Source: Nocardia mikamii NBRC 108933 (GTDB lineage: Bacteria > Actinomycetota > Actinomycetes > Mycobacteriales > Mycobacteriaceae). Taken from it: a stretch of DNA of 64,000 nucleotides. Shown here piece after piece: positions 26,523 through 34,844 of the stretch (the stretch's first letter is position 1; the number at the start of each line of letters is the position of its first letter). The position numbers and the translations under genes were made by a program. The stretch covers positions 62,001-126,000 of the forward strand of contig NZ_BDCM01000009.1 of assembly GCF_001613505.1 (NCBI RefSeq), given 5' to 3'. The notes beneath the pieces were generated by a model. That model did no database searches. It was not told the DNA's origin and was given only the letters and a program-made list of their open reading frames with translations.

Positions 26523-28355
26523 CTAGAGGTTGTGAACGCCCTCGGGGAGCGGATCGGTGTAGAGCTCGGCGATGTCGGCGGCGTATTCGGCGGCGATCGG
26601 TGACCGCTTCAACTTCAGTGTGGGGGTGAGTTCGACGCCGCCGGGTTCCCAGGCTCGCGCGAGGATGCGGAAGCGCTTGATCTGCTCCACCCGGGACAGT
26701 TTCGCGTTGCCGGCGACGATGGCGCCGCGCACTTCTTCCAGGATCTGCGGATGGGTGGCGAGGGTGTCGAGATCGGCGTCGGGGATGCCCAGCGCCTTCG
26801 CGCGCACGGCGGCGGTGTCGGGGTCGAGCACGACCAGTGCGGCGATGTAGGGGCGGGAGTCGCCGATGGCGACGATCTGGCCGATCAGCGACGAAGCGGC
26901 CTTCACCGAATTCTCGATATTGGTGGGGGAGATGTTCTTCCCGGCCTCGGTGATGATCAATTCTTTCTTGCGGTCCACGATGGTGACGTAGCCGTCACCG
27001 TCGATGGTCGCGATATCGCCGGTGTGCAGCCAGCCGTCGGAATCGATGGCCTCACTGGTCTTCTCGGGCATCTTGCGGTAGCCGTGGGTGACGATGCCGC
27101 CGCGGATGAGCAGTTCGCCGTCGCTGTCGAGGCGGATCTCCACCCCGTCGACGGCCCGTCCCACCGATCCCGGGCGCGGCTTGTCGAGTTCGGTGAAGGT
27201 GCCGACGCCGGTGGTCTCCGACATGCCCCACACCTCGCTGACCGTGAATCCCAGTCCGAGCAGGAATTCCAGTGTCTCGGGCGGGATCGCGGCGGCACCG
27301 GAGGATGCGACCTTCAACTCGTCGAGGCCGAGGGTGGCGCGCAACTTCGACAGCACCAGCGCATCGGCGAGTTTGTGCTGTACGGCCAGCAGCGGACCGC
27401 CGTTGCCGCCGGCCAGCCGGGCCCGGGCGGTGGCCACGCCGACGCCGATCGCCCATCGCGCCAGCGCCTTCTTGACCGCGCTGGATTCGGTGGCGATCGC
27501 GGCGTCGACACCGGCCTTGATCTTCTGCCACACCCGCGGCACGCCGAAGAAGACGGTCGGCCGGGCGTCGGGCAGGGCGGCGGCGATCTCGCGCGGATCC
27601 GGCACACAGGTGATGGTGACGCCGGTGAACAGGTTGAGGCAGTGCCCGGAGATGCGGTCGGCGACGTGAGCGGCCGGCAGGTACGACACCGCCCGGGCGT
27701 CGATATCGGCGACGAGAGCGCCGTTGGTGAGTGCGACGATCTGGGCGACGATATTGGCGTGGGTGATCTCCACGCCCTTCGACGGCCCGGTGGTGCCGGA
27801 GGTGTAGATGAGAGTGGCCAGATCGTCGGGCCGCACCGCCTGCCAGGCGGCGTCGAAATCGAAATCCTCGGCCGGATCGTTTTCGATCTGGTCCAGGGTC
27901 AGTCCGCCCTCGGGGGCGGCGCCGTCGACGACGATCACATGCTCGAGTTGCACCCCGGAGGCGGTGATCGGGGCCAGGAATGCCTGTTCGGTGACGACCA
28001 CGCCGTTCTCGGCGTTGCCGAACACGTGCGCGATCTGTTCGGGAGAGCTGGTGTTGTACACCGAGAACGGGGTGGCGCCCAGATGCAGGATCGCGGTATC
28101 GACCAGATTGAACTCCGGCCGGTTGGTGAGCATGATCCCGACCGTGTCACCGTGCGCGACACCGAGTTTCGCCAGCCCGGCCGCGATCGCGCGCACCCGG
28201 CGCGCGTAGTCGGCCCAGGTGATCTGCTGGGTGCCGCCGACGGTGCGCAGCGCGACCTGGTTCGGGCGTAGCGTCGCCGTCTGCTGGAAGGCCTCGGGCA
28301 CGGTGCGGACCGTGACGCCGGTGTGGTGGGTGTAGCCGATCTCTGCTGTGGTCAT
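26523..28355 (-). CDS. Long-chain fatty acid-CoA ligase (FadD-type)
   Basis: A 610-residue ANL enzyme of the long-chain acyl-CoA synthetase group, similar in plan to mycobacterial FadD15/FadD11. The P-loop is IYTSGTTGPSKGV near 187. Then come SYLPAAHVADR, the motif EVWGMSETTGVG, the hinge region GWLHTGDIATID, and IVDRKKELIITEAGKNISP, which is typical of long-chain enzymes. The C-terminal lysine is in LTPTLKLKRSPI. It should feed fatty acids into beta-oxidation or lipid synthesis. Start ATG 28355. It is a single gene between pyrD and the hairpin terminator. Confidence 0.94.
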   Translation of the reverse strand: MTTAEIGYTHHTGVTVRTVPEAFQQTATLRPNQVALRTVGGTQQITWADYARRVRAIAAGLAKLGVAHGDTVGIMLTNRPEFNLVDTAILHLGATPFSVYNTSSPEQIAHVFGNAENGVVVTEQAFLAPITASGVQLEHVIVVDGAAPEGGLTLDQIENDPAEDFDFDAAWQAVRPDDLATLIYTSGTTGPSKGVEITHANIVAQIVALTNGALVADIDARAVSYLPAAHVADRISGHCLNLFTGVTITCVPDPREIAAALPDARPTVFFGVPRVWQKIKAGVDAAIATESSAVKKALARWAIGVGVATARARLAGGNGGPLLAVQHKLADALVLSKLRATLGLDELKVASSGAAAIPPETLEFLLGLGFTVSEVWGMSETTGVGTFTELDKPRPGSVGRAVDGVEIRLDSDGELLIRGGIVTHGYRKMPEKTSEAIDSDGWLHTGDIATIDGDGYVTIVDRKKELIITEAGKNISPTNIENSVKAASSLIGQIVAIGDSRPYIAALVVLDPDTAAVRAKALGIPDADLDTLATHPQILEEVRGAIVAGNAKLSRVEQIKRFRILARAWEPGGVELTPTLKLKRSPIAAEYAADIAELYTDPLPEGVHNL

Positions 28356-28542
28356 ATCCCTTGTTCCCGGTCAGTGCACGAACATCACGCCTGGGACGTG
28401 ATGCGGATCACCCATCCTAAACGTGAAATCGGACATTCGGTGGGCGCTTCCGGCCGGTAGCAACCGGCTCCGCCGCACCGGAAACGGGCCGCGGCAGCGT
28501 GATCGGCGAGCGGGCGGGATCGGACGAGCGGGTGGGATCGGC

Positions 28543-29637
28543 TCAGGTGCGGGCGGTGTGCGCCGCGCCGACGGCCTCGGCGAGACTGCGGTATCCGTCC
28601 GCGCGCAGGCGGGCGGCGATGCCGCGGTGCACGGTCCGCGTCCAGAACGGCCCGCCGTAGATGAACCCGGTGTAGCCCTGCAGCAGCGAGGCTCCCGCGA
28701 GGATGCGTTCGTAGGCCTGGTCGGCGTTCTCGATGCCGCCGACCGAGATCAGCACCAGCCGGTCCCCGACGCGGGCGTAGAGGCGGCGCAGCACCTCGAG
28801 CGAGCGGTCGGCGACCGGCGGTCCGGACAGTCCGCCCGCGCCCATCGCGGCGACCTTCGCGGCCGAGGTGGCCAGTCCGTCACGGCGAATGGTGGTGTTG
28901 GTGGCCACGATTCCGGCGAGCCCGAGTTCGACGGCCAGGTCGGCGACCGCGTCGATGTCCTCGTCGGACAGGTCGGGGGCGATCTTGACCAGGACCGGTT
29001 TGGGTTCGGCGCCGGCCGCGACGCTGTCGAGCACCGCGCGCAGCAGCGGGCGCAGCGATTCCACGGCCTGCAGATCGCGCAGGCCGGGGGTGTTGGGTGA
29101 GCTGACGTTGACCACGACGAAGTCCGCGAGCGGCCCCAGCAGCCGGGCGCTGAGCGCATAGTCCTCGGCGGCGTGTTCGGGCTCCACGACCTTGGTCTTG
29201 CCGATGTTGGCGCCGATCGGCACGCCACCGCTGCGGCGTGCGGCCAGCCGTTGCGCGGCCGCGGCAGCCCCGTGGTTGTTGAAGCCCATCCGGTTGATCA
29301 ACGCGTGGTCGGCCGGCAGCCGGAACAGTCGCGGCGCCGGATTGCCCGGCTGCGCCTGCGCGGTGACGGTGCCGATCTCGGCGAAACCGAAACCCAGGGC
29401 GCCCCAAGCGTTCACACCGGCGGCGTCCTTGTCGAACCCGGCGGCCAAGCCCAGCGGCGCCGGGAAGTCGACGCCGAAGACGGTGGTGGAGAGAATCGGA
29501 TCACCGGCCGCGGTGAATCTGCGGGCCAGCCATCGAGTCGGCGCGAAGGCGGTCGTGAGCCGGATGACGGTGAACACGAGGTGGTGGATACGCTCGGGCG
29601 GCACCAGGAACAGCAACCGCAGGAATAAGGAATACAT
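28543..29637 (-). CDS. pyrD: Quinone-dependent dihydroorotate dehydrogenase
   Basis: A 364-residue class 2 dihydroorotate dehydrogenase, oxidising dihydroorotate to orotate in pyrimidine synthesis with electrons passed to the quinone pool. The N-terminal ~40 residues are the membrane-associating helices ([20 protein letters not shown]). The FMN barrel has [19 protein letters not shown] and [15 protein letters not shown] (the SSPNTPG catalytic serine of class 2 enzymes). It ends in [14 protein letters not shown]. It starts three bases after the DUF5703 stop, in an operon lipoprotein-DUF5703-pyrD. Confidence 0.97.
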   Translation of the reverse strand: MYSLFLRLLFLVPPERIHHLVFTVIRLTTAFAPTRWLARRFTAAGDPILSTTVFGVDFPAPLGLAAGFDKDAAGVNAWGALGFGFAEIGTVTAQAQPGNPAPRLFRLPADHALINRMGFNNHGAAAAAQRLAARRSGGVPIGANIGKTKVVEPEHAAEDYALSARLLGPLADFVVVNVSSPNTPGLRDLQAVESLRPLLRAVLDSVAAGAEPKPVLVKIAPDLSDEDIDAVADLAVELGLAGIVATNTTIRRDGLATSAAKVAAMGAGGLSGPPVADRSLEVLRRLYARVGDRLVLISVGGIENADQAYERILAGASLLQGYTGFIYGGPFWTRTVHRGIAARLRADGYRSLAEAVGAAHTART

Positions 29638-29640
29638 CCC

Positions 29641-29931
29641 TCACATCCCCGTTTCGGTCACGGGGAAGCTGGTTTTGCGCCGCCGCAACAACACTCGCCG
29701 GCTGCCGTCGGTGTAGGCCCGCACGCGCGAGAGCTCCCAGCCGCCGAATTCCGCCTGGATGGCCAGGCGCATGGACGCGGTGACCCGATTCACGTCCGGG
29801 GGTAGTCGTAGCGGCACGTACTCGTATTCTCCTTCTTCGCTGGTCTCCTCCCATCCCGCGGGAATCGACCGTCTGCGCCGGTCATGGTGTGCGGCGCCGG
29901 ACGCCGACTCGTATCGAGGCGCTCGAGCCAT
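29641..29931 (-). CDS. DUF5703-family small protein
   Basis: A 96-residue basic protein found next to pyrD in many actinobacteria. The conserved core is YEYVPLRLPPDVNRVTASM and RLAIQAEFGGWELSRVRAY, followed by RRVLLRRRK. Function is unknown. The ATG at 29931 overlaps the TGA of the upstream lipoprotein gene (ATGA), and its stop is three bases before pyrD. This tight spacing says it is translated with its neighbours. Longer upstream starts run into the preceding gene and are rejected. Confidence 0.85.
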   Translation of the reverse strand: MARAPRYESASGAAHHDRRRRSIPAGWEETSEEGEYEYVPLRLPPDVNRVTASMRLAIQAEFGGWELSRVRAYTDGSRRVLLRRRKTSFPVTETGM

Positions 29932-30953
29932 CACTGACCTCTCTTCCTCTGGTCCGCACCGATGCGTTGCAGACCGTCTCCGGTGGCCGACCCGACGAAC
30001 ATGTCGCCGGTGCGGCTGTCGATCGTCAGCGAATTGGGCTGGCGCACCGTCGCGAAGCGACCCACTTCTTCCGGTATACCGGTCGACAGATCGAAACCGA
30101 CCACCTCGTTGCTTCCGCTCAGGGTGAGCCATACGGTGTCGGACCGCTCATCGTAGGCCAGCGCGTAGGGGGAGGGCCCGACCGGGAAGCGCTGACGCAG
30201 CAGCAGCGGATCGGCCGTGTAGACCAGCAGCGCGCCGCCGGAGGTGTCGGTCGCGAGCAGGCGGCCGTAGTGATCGCTGACGAGGTGAGTGGCGCCGAGG
30301 CCGGCGCGCAGGGCCAGACCGGGGCGGTCGCGATCGAGGTCGAGTTCGGTGAGGGTGGTCTGGTCCAGATCCAGCGTGGCCACCGCGTTCGCCGTGGTGG
30401 CCACGGCGTCGACGGTGCCCAGGCCGCTGACGGTGCGGTTCGGGTGCCCGTCGGCGTCGAGGATCTGCACGCGGCCGCCGTCGAGGCCGGCGACCAGGCT
30501 GCCGTCGCCGCGGCGGGCGATGGCGCGCACGTCGCCGTCGACGGGCACCGGGCGGACCGCGGCGGTGGCGATATCGACGCGCAACACCTCGCGCCCGGCC
30601 CCGACGAGCACCTCACCGGGGGCGCCGAGGGCGAGATCGGTGGCGTGCGCGGGCAGGGTGACCGACCGCGCGGCAGCAGGATTCGCCGGGTCGACCAGGC
30701 GCAATCCGAGTCCGTTGGGGTCGAGTGCCACGACCCGGCCGGAAGCGGGCTCGGCAAGCAGCGAACCGACCGGCCCGAATGCGGTGACGGCTCCGGCGGG
30801 TGCGGCCGTGGCCGCCGGAGCGGCGGCGGCGGTGCCGGGAGCACCGCCCGCGCGGGAGGTCGCGTCGTCGCTGTGGGAGGAACAGCCCGCGACGAGCACG
30901 ACGGCGCCGGCGGCCGCGAGGACGGCACTCAGTGCCGAGCGGTTACCCCGCAT
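29931..30953 (-). CDS. Lipoprotein with beta-propeller-like repeats
   Basis: A 340-residue predicted lipoprotein. The signal ends in VLVAGCSS at residues ~19-26, then an Ala/Pro/Ser linker. The rest is a series of roughly 40-residue strand-rich repeats such as VVALDPNGLGLRLVDP, VAIARRGDGSLVAGL-type and YALAYDERSDTVWLTLSGSN, as in NHL/YVTN-type propellers. The last blade reads SLTIDSRTGDMFVGSATG. It may be a binding or scaffold protein on the outer face. It is first gene of the operon with DUF5703 and pyrD, overlapping the former by one base. Confidence 0.82.
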   Translation of the reverse strand: MRGNRSALSAVLAAAGAVVLVAGCSSHSDDATSRAGGAPGTAAAAPAATAAPAGAVTAFGPVGSLLAEPASGRVVALDPNGLGLRLVDPANPAAARSVTLPAHATDLALGAPGEVLVGAGREVLRVDIATAAVRPVPVDGDVRAIARRGDGSLVAGLDGGRVQILDADGHPNRTVSGLGTVDAVATTANAVATLDLDQTTLTELDLDRDRPGLALRAGLGATHLVSDHYGRLLATDTSGGALLVYTADPLLLRQRFPVGPSPYALAYDERSDTVWLTLSGSNEVVGFDLSTGIPEEVGRFATVRQPNSLTIDSRTGDMFVGSATGDGLQRIGADQRKRGQ

Positions 30954-31104
30954 GCTCCGAACTCCTTCGTGTGACTCATGCGTACTGCTTCATCTGACCA
31001 TGATCGGACACGCGGGCCGGTCACCGGGGTGGTTCCGGCGTGGCACGCGCCTCACCCGTTACCGTGGATACCTCGCATCGGACGTCGAACCAGGGGAGTC
31101 TCGG

Positions 31105-31458
31105 TTGGAAACAGACCGCACGTCTGAATTCACACTTGAAGATTTAACCGTTGGTCCGTTCGCGCACGGATTCGGCCGAACGGCCGAGGGACAGCCGTTC
31201 GCCTTCCGCACGGTGCGGTCCACCCTCACCCTCGAGATCTACCGCGCCGACGCCACCACCGACGTGCCCGGCCCCGAGGATGTCGTGGCCGTGGTGGAGG
31301 CCGCCGTCACCGACATCGACCTCGACGACGCCCGTAGCGTGCGCGCTCTGGTGCGTGATCTGGTGCCGACCGCCGTGCCGGTATCCGAACAGCGTGGCGC
31401 GACCACGACGGTGCGCGCGTTGCTGAACCGGTTGAGCGCGGTCATCGAGGGCCGCTGA
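31105..31458 (+). CDS. Conserved hypothetical protein, probable TTG start
   Basis: A 117-residue acidic soluble protein with no recognised domain. It has alternating strand-like segments (FAFRTVRSTLTLEIYRAD) and a helical acidic stretch (VVEAAVTDIDLDDARSVRAL). No ATG or GTG precedes the conserved-looking region in frame. The TTG at 31105 has GGGGAG about 7 bases upstream and is the best start. Composition matches neighbouring genes, which supports real coding. It lies 56 bases before an Mtb12-like lipoprotein on the same strand. Confidence 0.6.
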   Translation: METDRTSEFTLEDLTVGPFAHGFGRTAEGQPFAFRTVRSTLTLEIYRADATTDVPGPEDVVAVVEAAVTDIDLDDARSVRALVRDLVPTAVPVSEQRGATTTVRALLNRLSAVIEGR

Positions 31459-31514
31459 TCCCACGTGCCAGACTGTAGGAACCACCGGTTACTTTCGACA
31501 CATTCGAGGACGTA

Positions 31515-32048
31515 ATGGCATTGCGACGCACGGTCCACGGCGCATTCGGAATCACGATGCTCGCGCTGGTGATCGCCGCCTGCGACAGCGGTCCCGACGA
31601 GGCTTCGGTGGCGGCGGCGCGCTCGTCGGCCTACGCCGCGCTCACCTCCTCCTCGGAGGCGGCTGCCGTCAGCAGCGCGAACCGGCCGCCGCTGCCGTCC
31701 GCCGCGCAGCTGGACTCGCAGATCAAGCGCGCACTGGATCCGTCACTGCCCGACAGTGAGCGCACCGACCTGATCGAGGACGGCGCCGCGTTCAAGGACG
31801 CCATTCCCGATATGTACAAGGCGCTGCACGACAATCCGCGCGCCGTGTACGGCGTGGTCGATCCCGTCTTCGACAATCACGACGGCACCCTGACCGCCAC
31901 GATGCGGCTGGACAAGGACGGCAGCGGCGAGAACGTGCGCACCACCATCGTGCATTTCGTCGATCTCGACGGGAAGTGGAAGATCTCGCGCACCGACCTG
32001 TGCGGAATCCTGCGTTCGGCCGACTATCGCACCGCGGCCTGCGGCTGA
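31515..32048 (+). CDS. Mtb12-like lipoprotein
   Basis: A 177-residue secreted lipoprotein. The signal ends with LVIAACDSG, Cys near residue 23, followed by an Ala/Ser-rich linker. The C-terminal ~110 residues resemble the Mtb12/CFP-2 low-molecular-weight antigen domain: ALDPSLPDSERTDLIEDG, then VVDPVFDNHDGTLTATMRL and VDLDGKWKISRTDLC. The pair of Cys near the end may form a disulfide. It is followed nine bases later by an MMPL transporter, suggesting a shared envelope role. Confidence 0.8.
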   Translation: MALRRTVHGAFGITMLALVIAACDSGPDEASVAAARSSAYAALTSSSEAAAVSSANRPPLPSAAQLDSQIKRALDPSLPDSERTDLIEDGAAFKDAIPDMYKALHDNPRAVYGVVDPVFDNHDGTLTATMRLDKDGSGENVRTTIVHFVDLDGKWKISRTDLCGILRSADYRTAACG

Positions 32049-32056
32049 CCCCCGGC

Positions 32057-34150
32057 ATGCTCGAGGCGTTTCTCCTGCGGTGGGGCCGATTCGTCCACCG
32101 CCATCGGTATCTGGTGTTCGCGGTCTTCGTGCTGATCGTGGCCGTCTCGGGGTTCTACGGCTGTGATCTGGGCCCGCGGCTGACCCAGGGCGGATGGTTC
32201 GACGAACACAGCGAATCGGTGGTCGCCTCCAAACTCGCCGACCAGACCTTCGGCCGCGACACCGACGCCGACGTGATCGTGCTCTACACCGCACCACCCG
32301 GGCACACCGTCGACGATCCGCCGATCCGCGCGGCGATCGGCTCGGCGCTGAAGGATCTGCACGACCGGTATCCGGACCGGATCAAGAAGATCGACAGCTA
32401 CTTCGACGGTTCGATGATGGGGCAGTTCGCCGATGCCTCCCGCACCCACGCCTTCGCCAGCATCGGCCTGCACGGCTCGGATACCGCCACGGTCGACAAC
32501 TACCTGGCCATCCAGAAGGATTTGGGCGCAGGCGGTTCCGGGCGCGGGCCGGGCGCCACGACGGTGCAGCTGGCGGGCCTGCAGCCGGTGGTCGAGGGCA
32601 TCAACATCGGGATGCAGGACGATATCCACCGGGCCGAGCTGATCACGCTGCCGGTGGTGGCGGTGCTGCTGTATTTCGTGTTCGGCGGCGTAGTGGGCGC
32701 GCTGCTGCCGGTGCTCATCGGCGGGATGACGATCCTGGGCAGCCAGGGCATGATGCGCTTGCTCACCGACCACATCGACGTCAACGTCTTCGCCAGTGCC
32801 GTGGTCACCCTGGTCAGCCTGGGGCTGGCGATCGACTACGGCCTGTTCGCGGTGACCCGTTTCCGGGAGGAATTGGCGGCGGGGCGCAGTGTGGAGGAGG
32901 CGACCGCGCGCACCGTCGCCACGGCCGGGCGCACGGTGCTGTTCTCCGCGGCGATCATCGCGGTGAGCCTGGCGGCGCTGTTCATCTACCCGAACGGGGT
33001 GTTGCGCTCGGTGCCCTACGGCGGAATCAGTTCGGTGCTGCTGGCGGCGCTGCTGTCGGTGACCGCGCTGCCGGCGGCGCTGAGCATCGTCGGGCGGCGC
33101 ATCGATCTGTGGGGCTGGCACCGGTTCGCCGGGATCCGCAGCGCCCAGCAGATCGACAACGGATTCTTCTCCAAGCTGGCCCTGTTCGCGATGCGCCATC
33201 CCGCGCGGGTGATCGTGCCGGTGGTGGCCGGGCTGCTGTTCCTGCTGATCCCGTTCCGCAATATCGAATTCGGCGGCCTGTCGGAGCGGTATCTGGCGGC
33301 CGACAATCCGGCCCGCGTGGCGCAGGAGAAGTTCGACACGCTGTTTCCCGAATTCCGCACCGAGCCGCTGAAATTGGTGGTGGTCGGGGCCGATCCGCAG
33401 CAGCTGTCCGATATCCGCTTCCAAGCCAATTTCGCACCCGGTCTGACGGGGCCGTTCGAGGCGGCGGCGCCGACGACCAACGGCATCAACGTCTTGTCCA
33501 CCGGTCTGGTGCACAAATCCGACTCCGACGCCGCCATCGCCGCGCTGCGGGCGATTCCGCATCCGCCCGGTGTGCAGGTGATGGTGGCCGGGGTCCCGGC
33601 GCTGGAACGTGATGCCATCCACGGTCTCATCGACGGATTACCGTTGCTGGCAACGATTCTGGCGACCGCGGCGCTGGCGCTGATGTACATCGCCTTCCGC
33701 TCGATCGTGCTGGCGTTGAAGGCCGTCCTCATGAGCGCGCTGAGTCTCGGTGCGGCACTGGGCATTCTGACCTGGATTTTCGTCGAGGGCCACGGCGCGG
33801 GCCTGCTCGGCTTCACACCGGGGCCGCTGATGTTCGCGGTGCTGGTGCTGATCGTGACGGTACTGTTCGGATTGTCCACCGATTACGAGGTGTTTCTGCA
33901 GTCGCGCATGGCCGAGGCCCGCGCGGACGGGGCGCCGCCCGCGGAGGCGATCCGCTACGGCATCGCCCACACCGGTGGGGTGATCACCTCGGCGGCGGCG
34001 ATTCTCATCGTGGTCACCGGCGCGTTCGGCTTCTCCGATCTGGTGCTGATGAAATACATCGCCTACGGCATGATCGCGGCGCTGATCCTGGACGCCACGG
34101 TGATCCGCATGCTGCTGACGCCCGCGGTGCTGAAACTGGTGTGGCGGTGA
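32057..34150 (+). CDS. MMPL/RND-family transporter
   Basis: A 697-residue inner-membrane transporter of the MMPL family, typically exporting lipids or siderophores in mycolata. One membrane segment lies at ~18-38, then a ~150-residue extracytoplasmic domain, then five segments at ~185-360, a second extracytoplasmic domain, and a final set of five to six at ~530-695. The functional motif LSTDYEVFLQSRM appears in the second half, and AIDYGLFAVTRFREE in the first, as in the proton-relay Asp-Tyr pairs of MmpL3-type proteins. ATG 32057 follows the lipoprotein stop by eight bases. The substrate is unknown. Confidence 0.94.
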   Translation: MLEAFLLRWGRFVHRHRYLVFAVFVLIVAVSGFYGCDLGPRLTQGGWFDEHSESVVASKLADQTFGRDTDADVIVLYTAPPGHTVDDPPIRAAIGSALKDLHDRYPDRIKKIDSYFDGSMMGQFADASRTHAFASIGLHGSDTATVDNYLAIQKDLGAGGSGRGPGATTVQLAGLQPVVEGINIGMQDDIHRAELITLPVVAVLLYFVFGGVVGALLPVLIGGMTILGSQGMMRLLTDHIDVNVFASAVVTLVSLGLAIDYGLFAVTRFREELAAGRSVEEATARTVATAGRTVLFSAAIIAVSLAALFIYPNGVLRSVPYGGISSVLLAALLSVTALPAALSIVGRRIDLWGWHRFAGIRSAQQIDNGFFSKLALFAMRHPARVIVPVVAGLLFLLIPFRNIEFGGLSERYLAADNPARVAQEKFDTLFPEFRTEPLKLVVVGADPQQLSDIRFQANFAPGLTGPFEAAAPTTNGINVLSTGLVHKSDSDAAIAALRAIPHPPGVQVMVAGVPALERDAIHGLIDGLPLLATILATAALALMYIAFRSIVLALKAVLMSALSLGAALGILTWIFVEGHGAGLLGFTPGPLMFAVLVLIVTVLFGLSTDYEVFLQSRMAEARADGAPPAEAIRYGIAHTGGVITSAAAILIVVTGAFGFSDLVLMKYIAYGMIAALILDATVIRMLLTPAVLKLVWR

Positions 34151-34220
34151 GTCTTCCGCAGGGCGGATCGGCGTCCGGGTGCGTCAACCGGGGTCCGGCC
34201 GCCGGGCCGCGCCGCCGCCG

Positions 34221-34307
34221 GTGGCGCGCGAGGTGTTCGCCGAGTACGGCGCCGACGCCCCGCTGCGGGTGATCGCCCAGCGTGCGGGGTCGGAGACCGG
34301 TCGCGCC
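34221..34307 (+). pseudogene. Remnant of a TetR-family regulator N-terminus
   Basis: The frame from about 34221 reads VAREVFAEYGADAPLRVIAQ followed by RAGSETGRA. This is the first two helices of a TetR DNA-binding domain. Where GTLYRHF should follow, the frame goes into sequence that is the antisense of the MarR gene. No ligand-binding domain remains. It looks like a truncated, dead gene between the MMPL gene and marR. Confidence 0.7.
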
Positions 34308-34321
34308 ACAGACTCGCGGTG

Positions 34322-34759
34322 TCAGCGTTCTCGTTCCAGCTGCGCCAGCCGGGAGAGCGCGGGCAGTGCGGCCGCCAGCGCCCGGCGCTGGGCGGGGCTC
34401 AGGTCGCCGATCAGCGGTACCAGATAGCGGACCCGGTCGTCGTGGCGGCTCTGCCGGATGTGCCGGCCCGCCTCGGTGAGGTGGACGAGTACGGCCCGGC
34501 CGTCGCCGGGATCGCGGCGGCGCAGCACCAGGCCGTCGCGTTCCAGACGCGCGACGAGTTGCGTGATGCCCGGCTGGGTCATCTGCTCGGTCTCGGTCAG
34601 CTCCGTCAGCCGCATCGGACCGCGCTGGGCCAGGGTGTCGAGGACCGACAGCGTGGTGAACGGCAGTTTCTCCCGGACCGGGATGCGGATGTAGACGCGG
34701 TTGAAGTCCTCGATCACCGCGGCGAACCCGTCCACGTCGAACTCGTCGATATCGTCCAC
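34322..34759 (-). CDS. MarR-family regulator
   Basis: A 145-residue winged-helix repressor. The DNA-binding region is MRLTELTETEQMTQPGITQL and VARLERDGLVLRRRDPGDGR at about residues 49-88, including the wing with DGRAVLV. C-terminal helices (IGDLSPAQRRALAAAL) form the dimer interface. It starts at GTG 34759 and is divergent from an epoxide hydrolase, with a repeat-rich AT island between them. MarR repressors often respond to phenolic or xenobiotic ligands, which fits control of the hydrolase, but the ligand is unknown. Confidence 0.93.
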   Translation of the reverse strand: MDDIDEFDVDGFAAVIEDFNRVYIRIPVREKLPFTTLSVLDTLAQRGPMRLTELTETEQMTQPGITQLVARLERDGLVLRRRDPGDGRAVLVHLTEAGRHIRQSRHDDRVRYLVPLIGDLSPAQRRALAAALPALSRLAQLERER

Positions 34760-34777
34760 ACGGGCAACTATATCCGT

Positions 34778-34809
34778 AACTTATACAAGTTGCTTAAATA
34801 AGTTGCTTA
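34778..34809. promoter_or_regulatory. MarR operator cluster (palindrome plus direct repeat)
   Basis: AACTT/AAGTT arms around ATAC at 34778-34791, overlapping a 10-base direct repeat AAGTTGCTTA at 34787-34796 and 34800-34809 with a 13-base period. It is AT-rich and lies 18 bases from the marR start and 35 bases from the hydrolase start. Good candidate for a shared operator and promoter region. Confidence 0.75.
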
Positions 34810-34844
34810 TGTAATTGTGGCGACGACACGGCGCAGGAGGCCAT

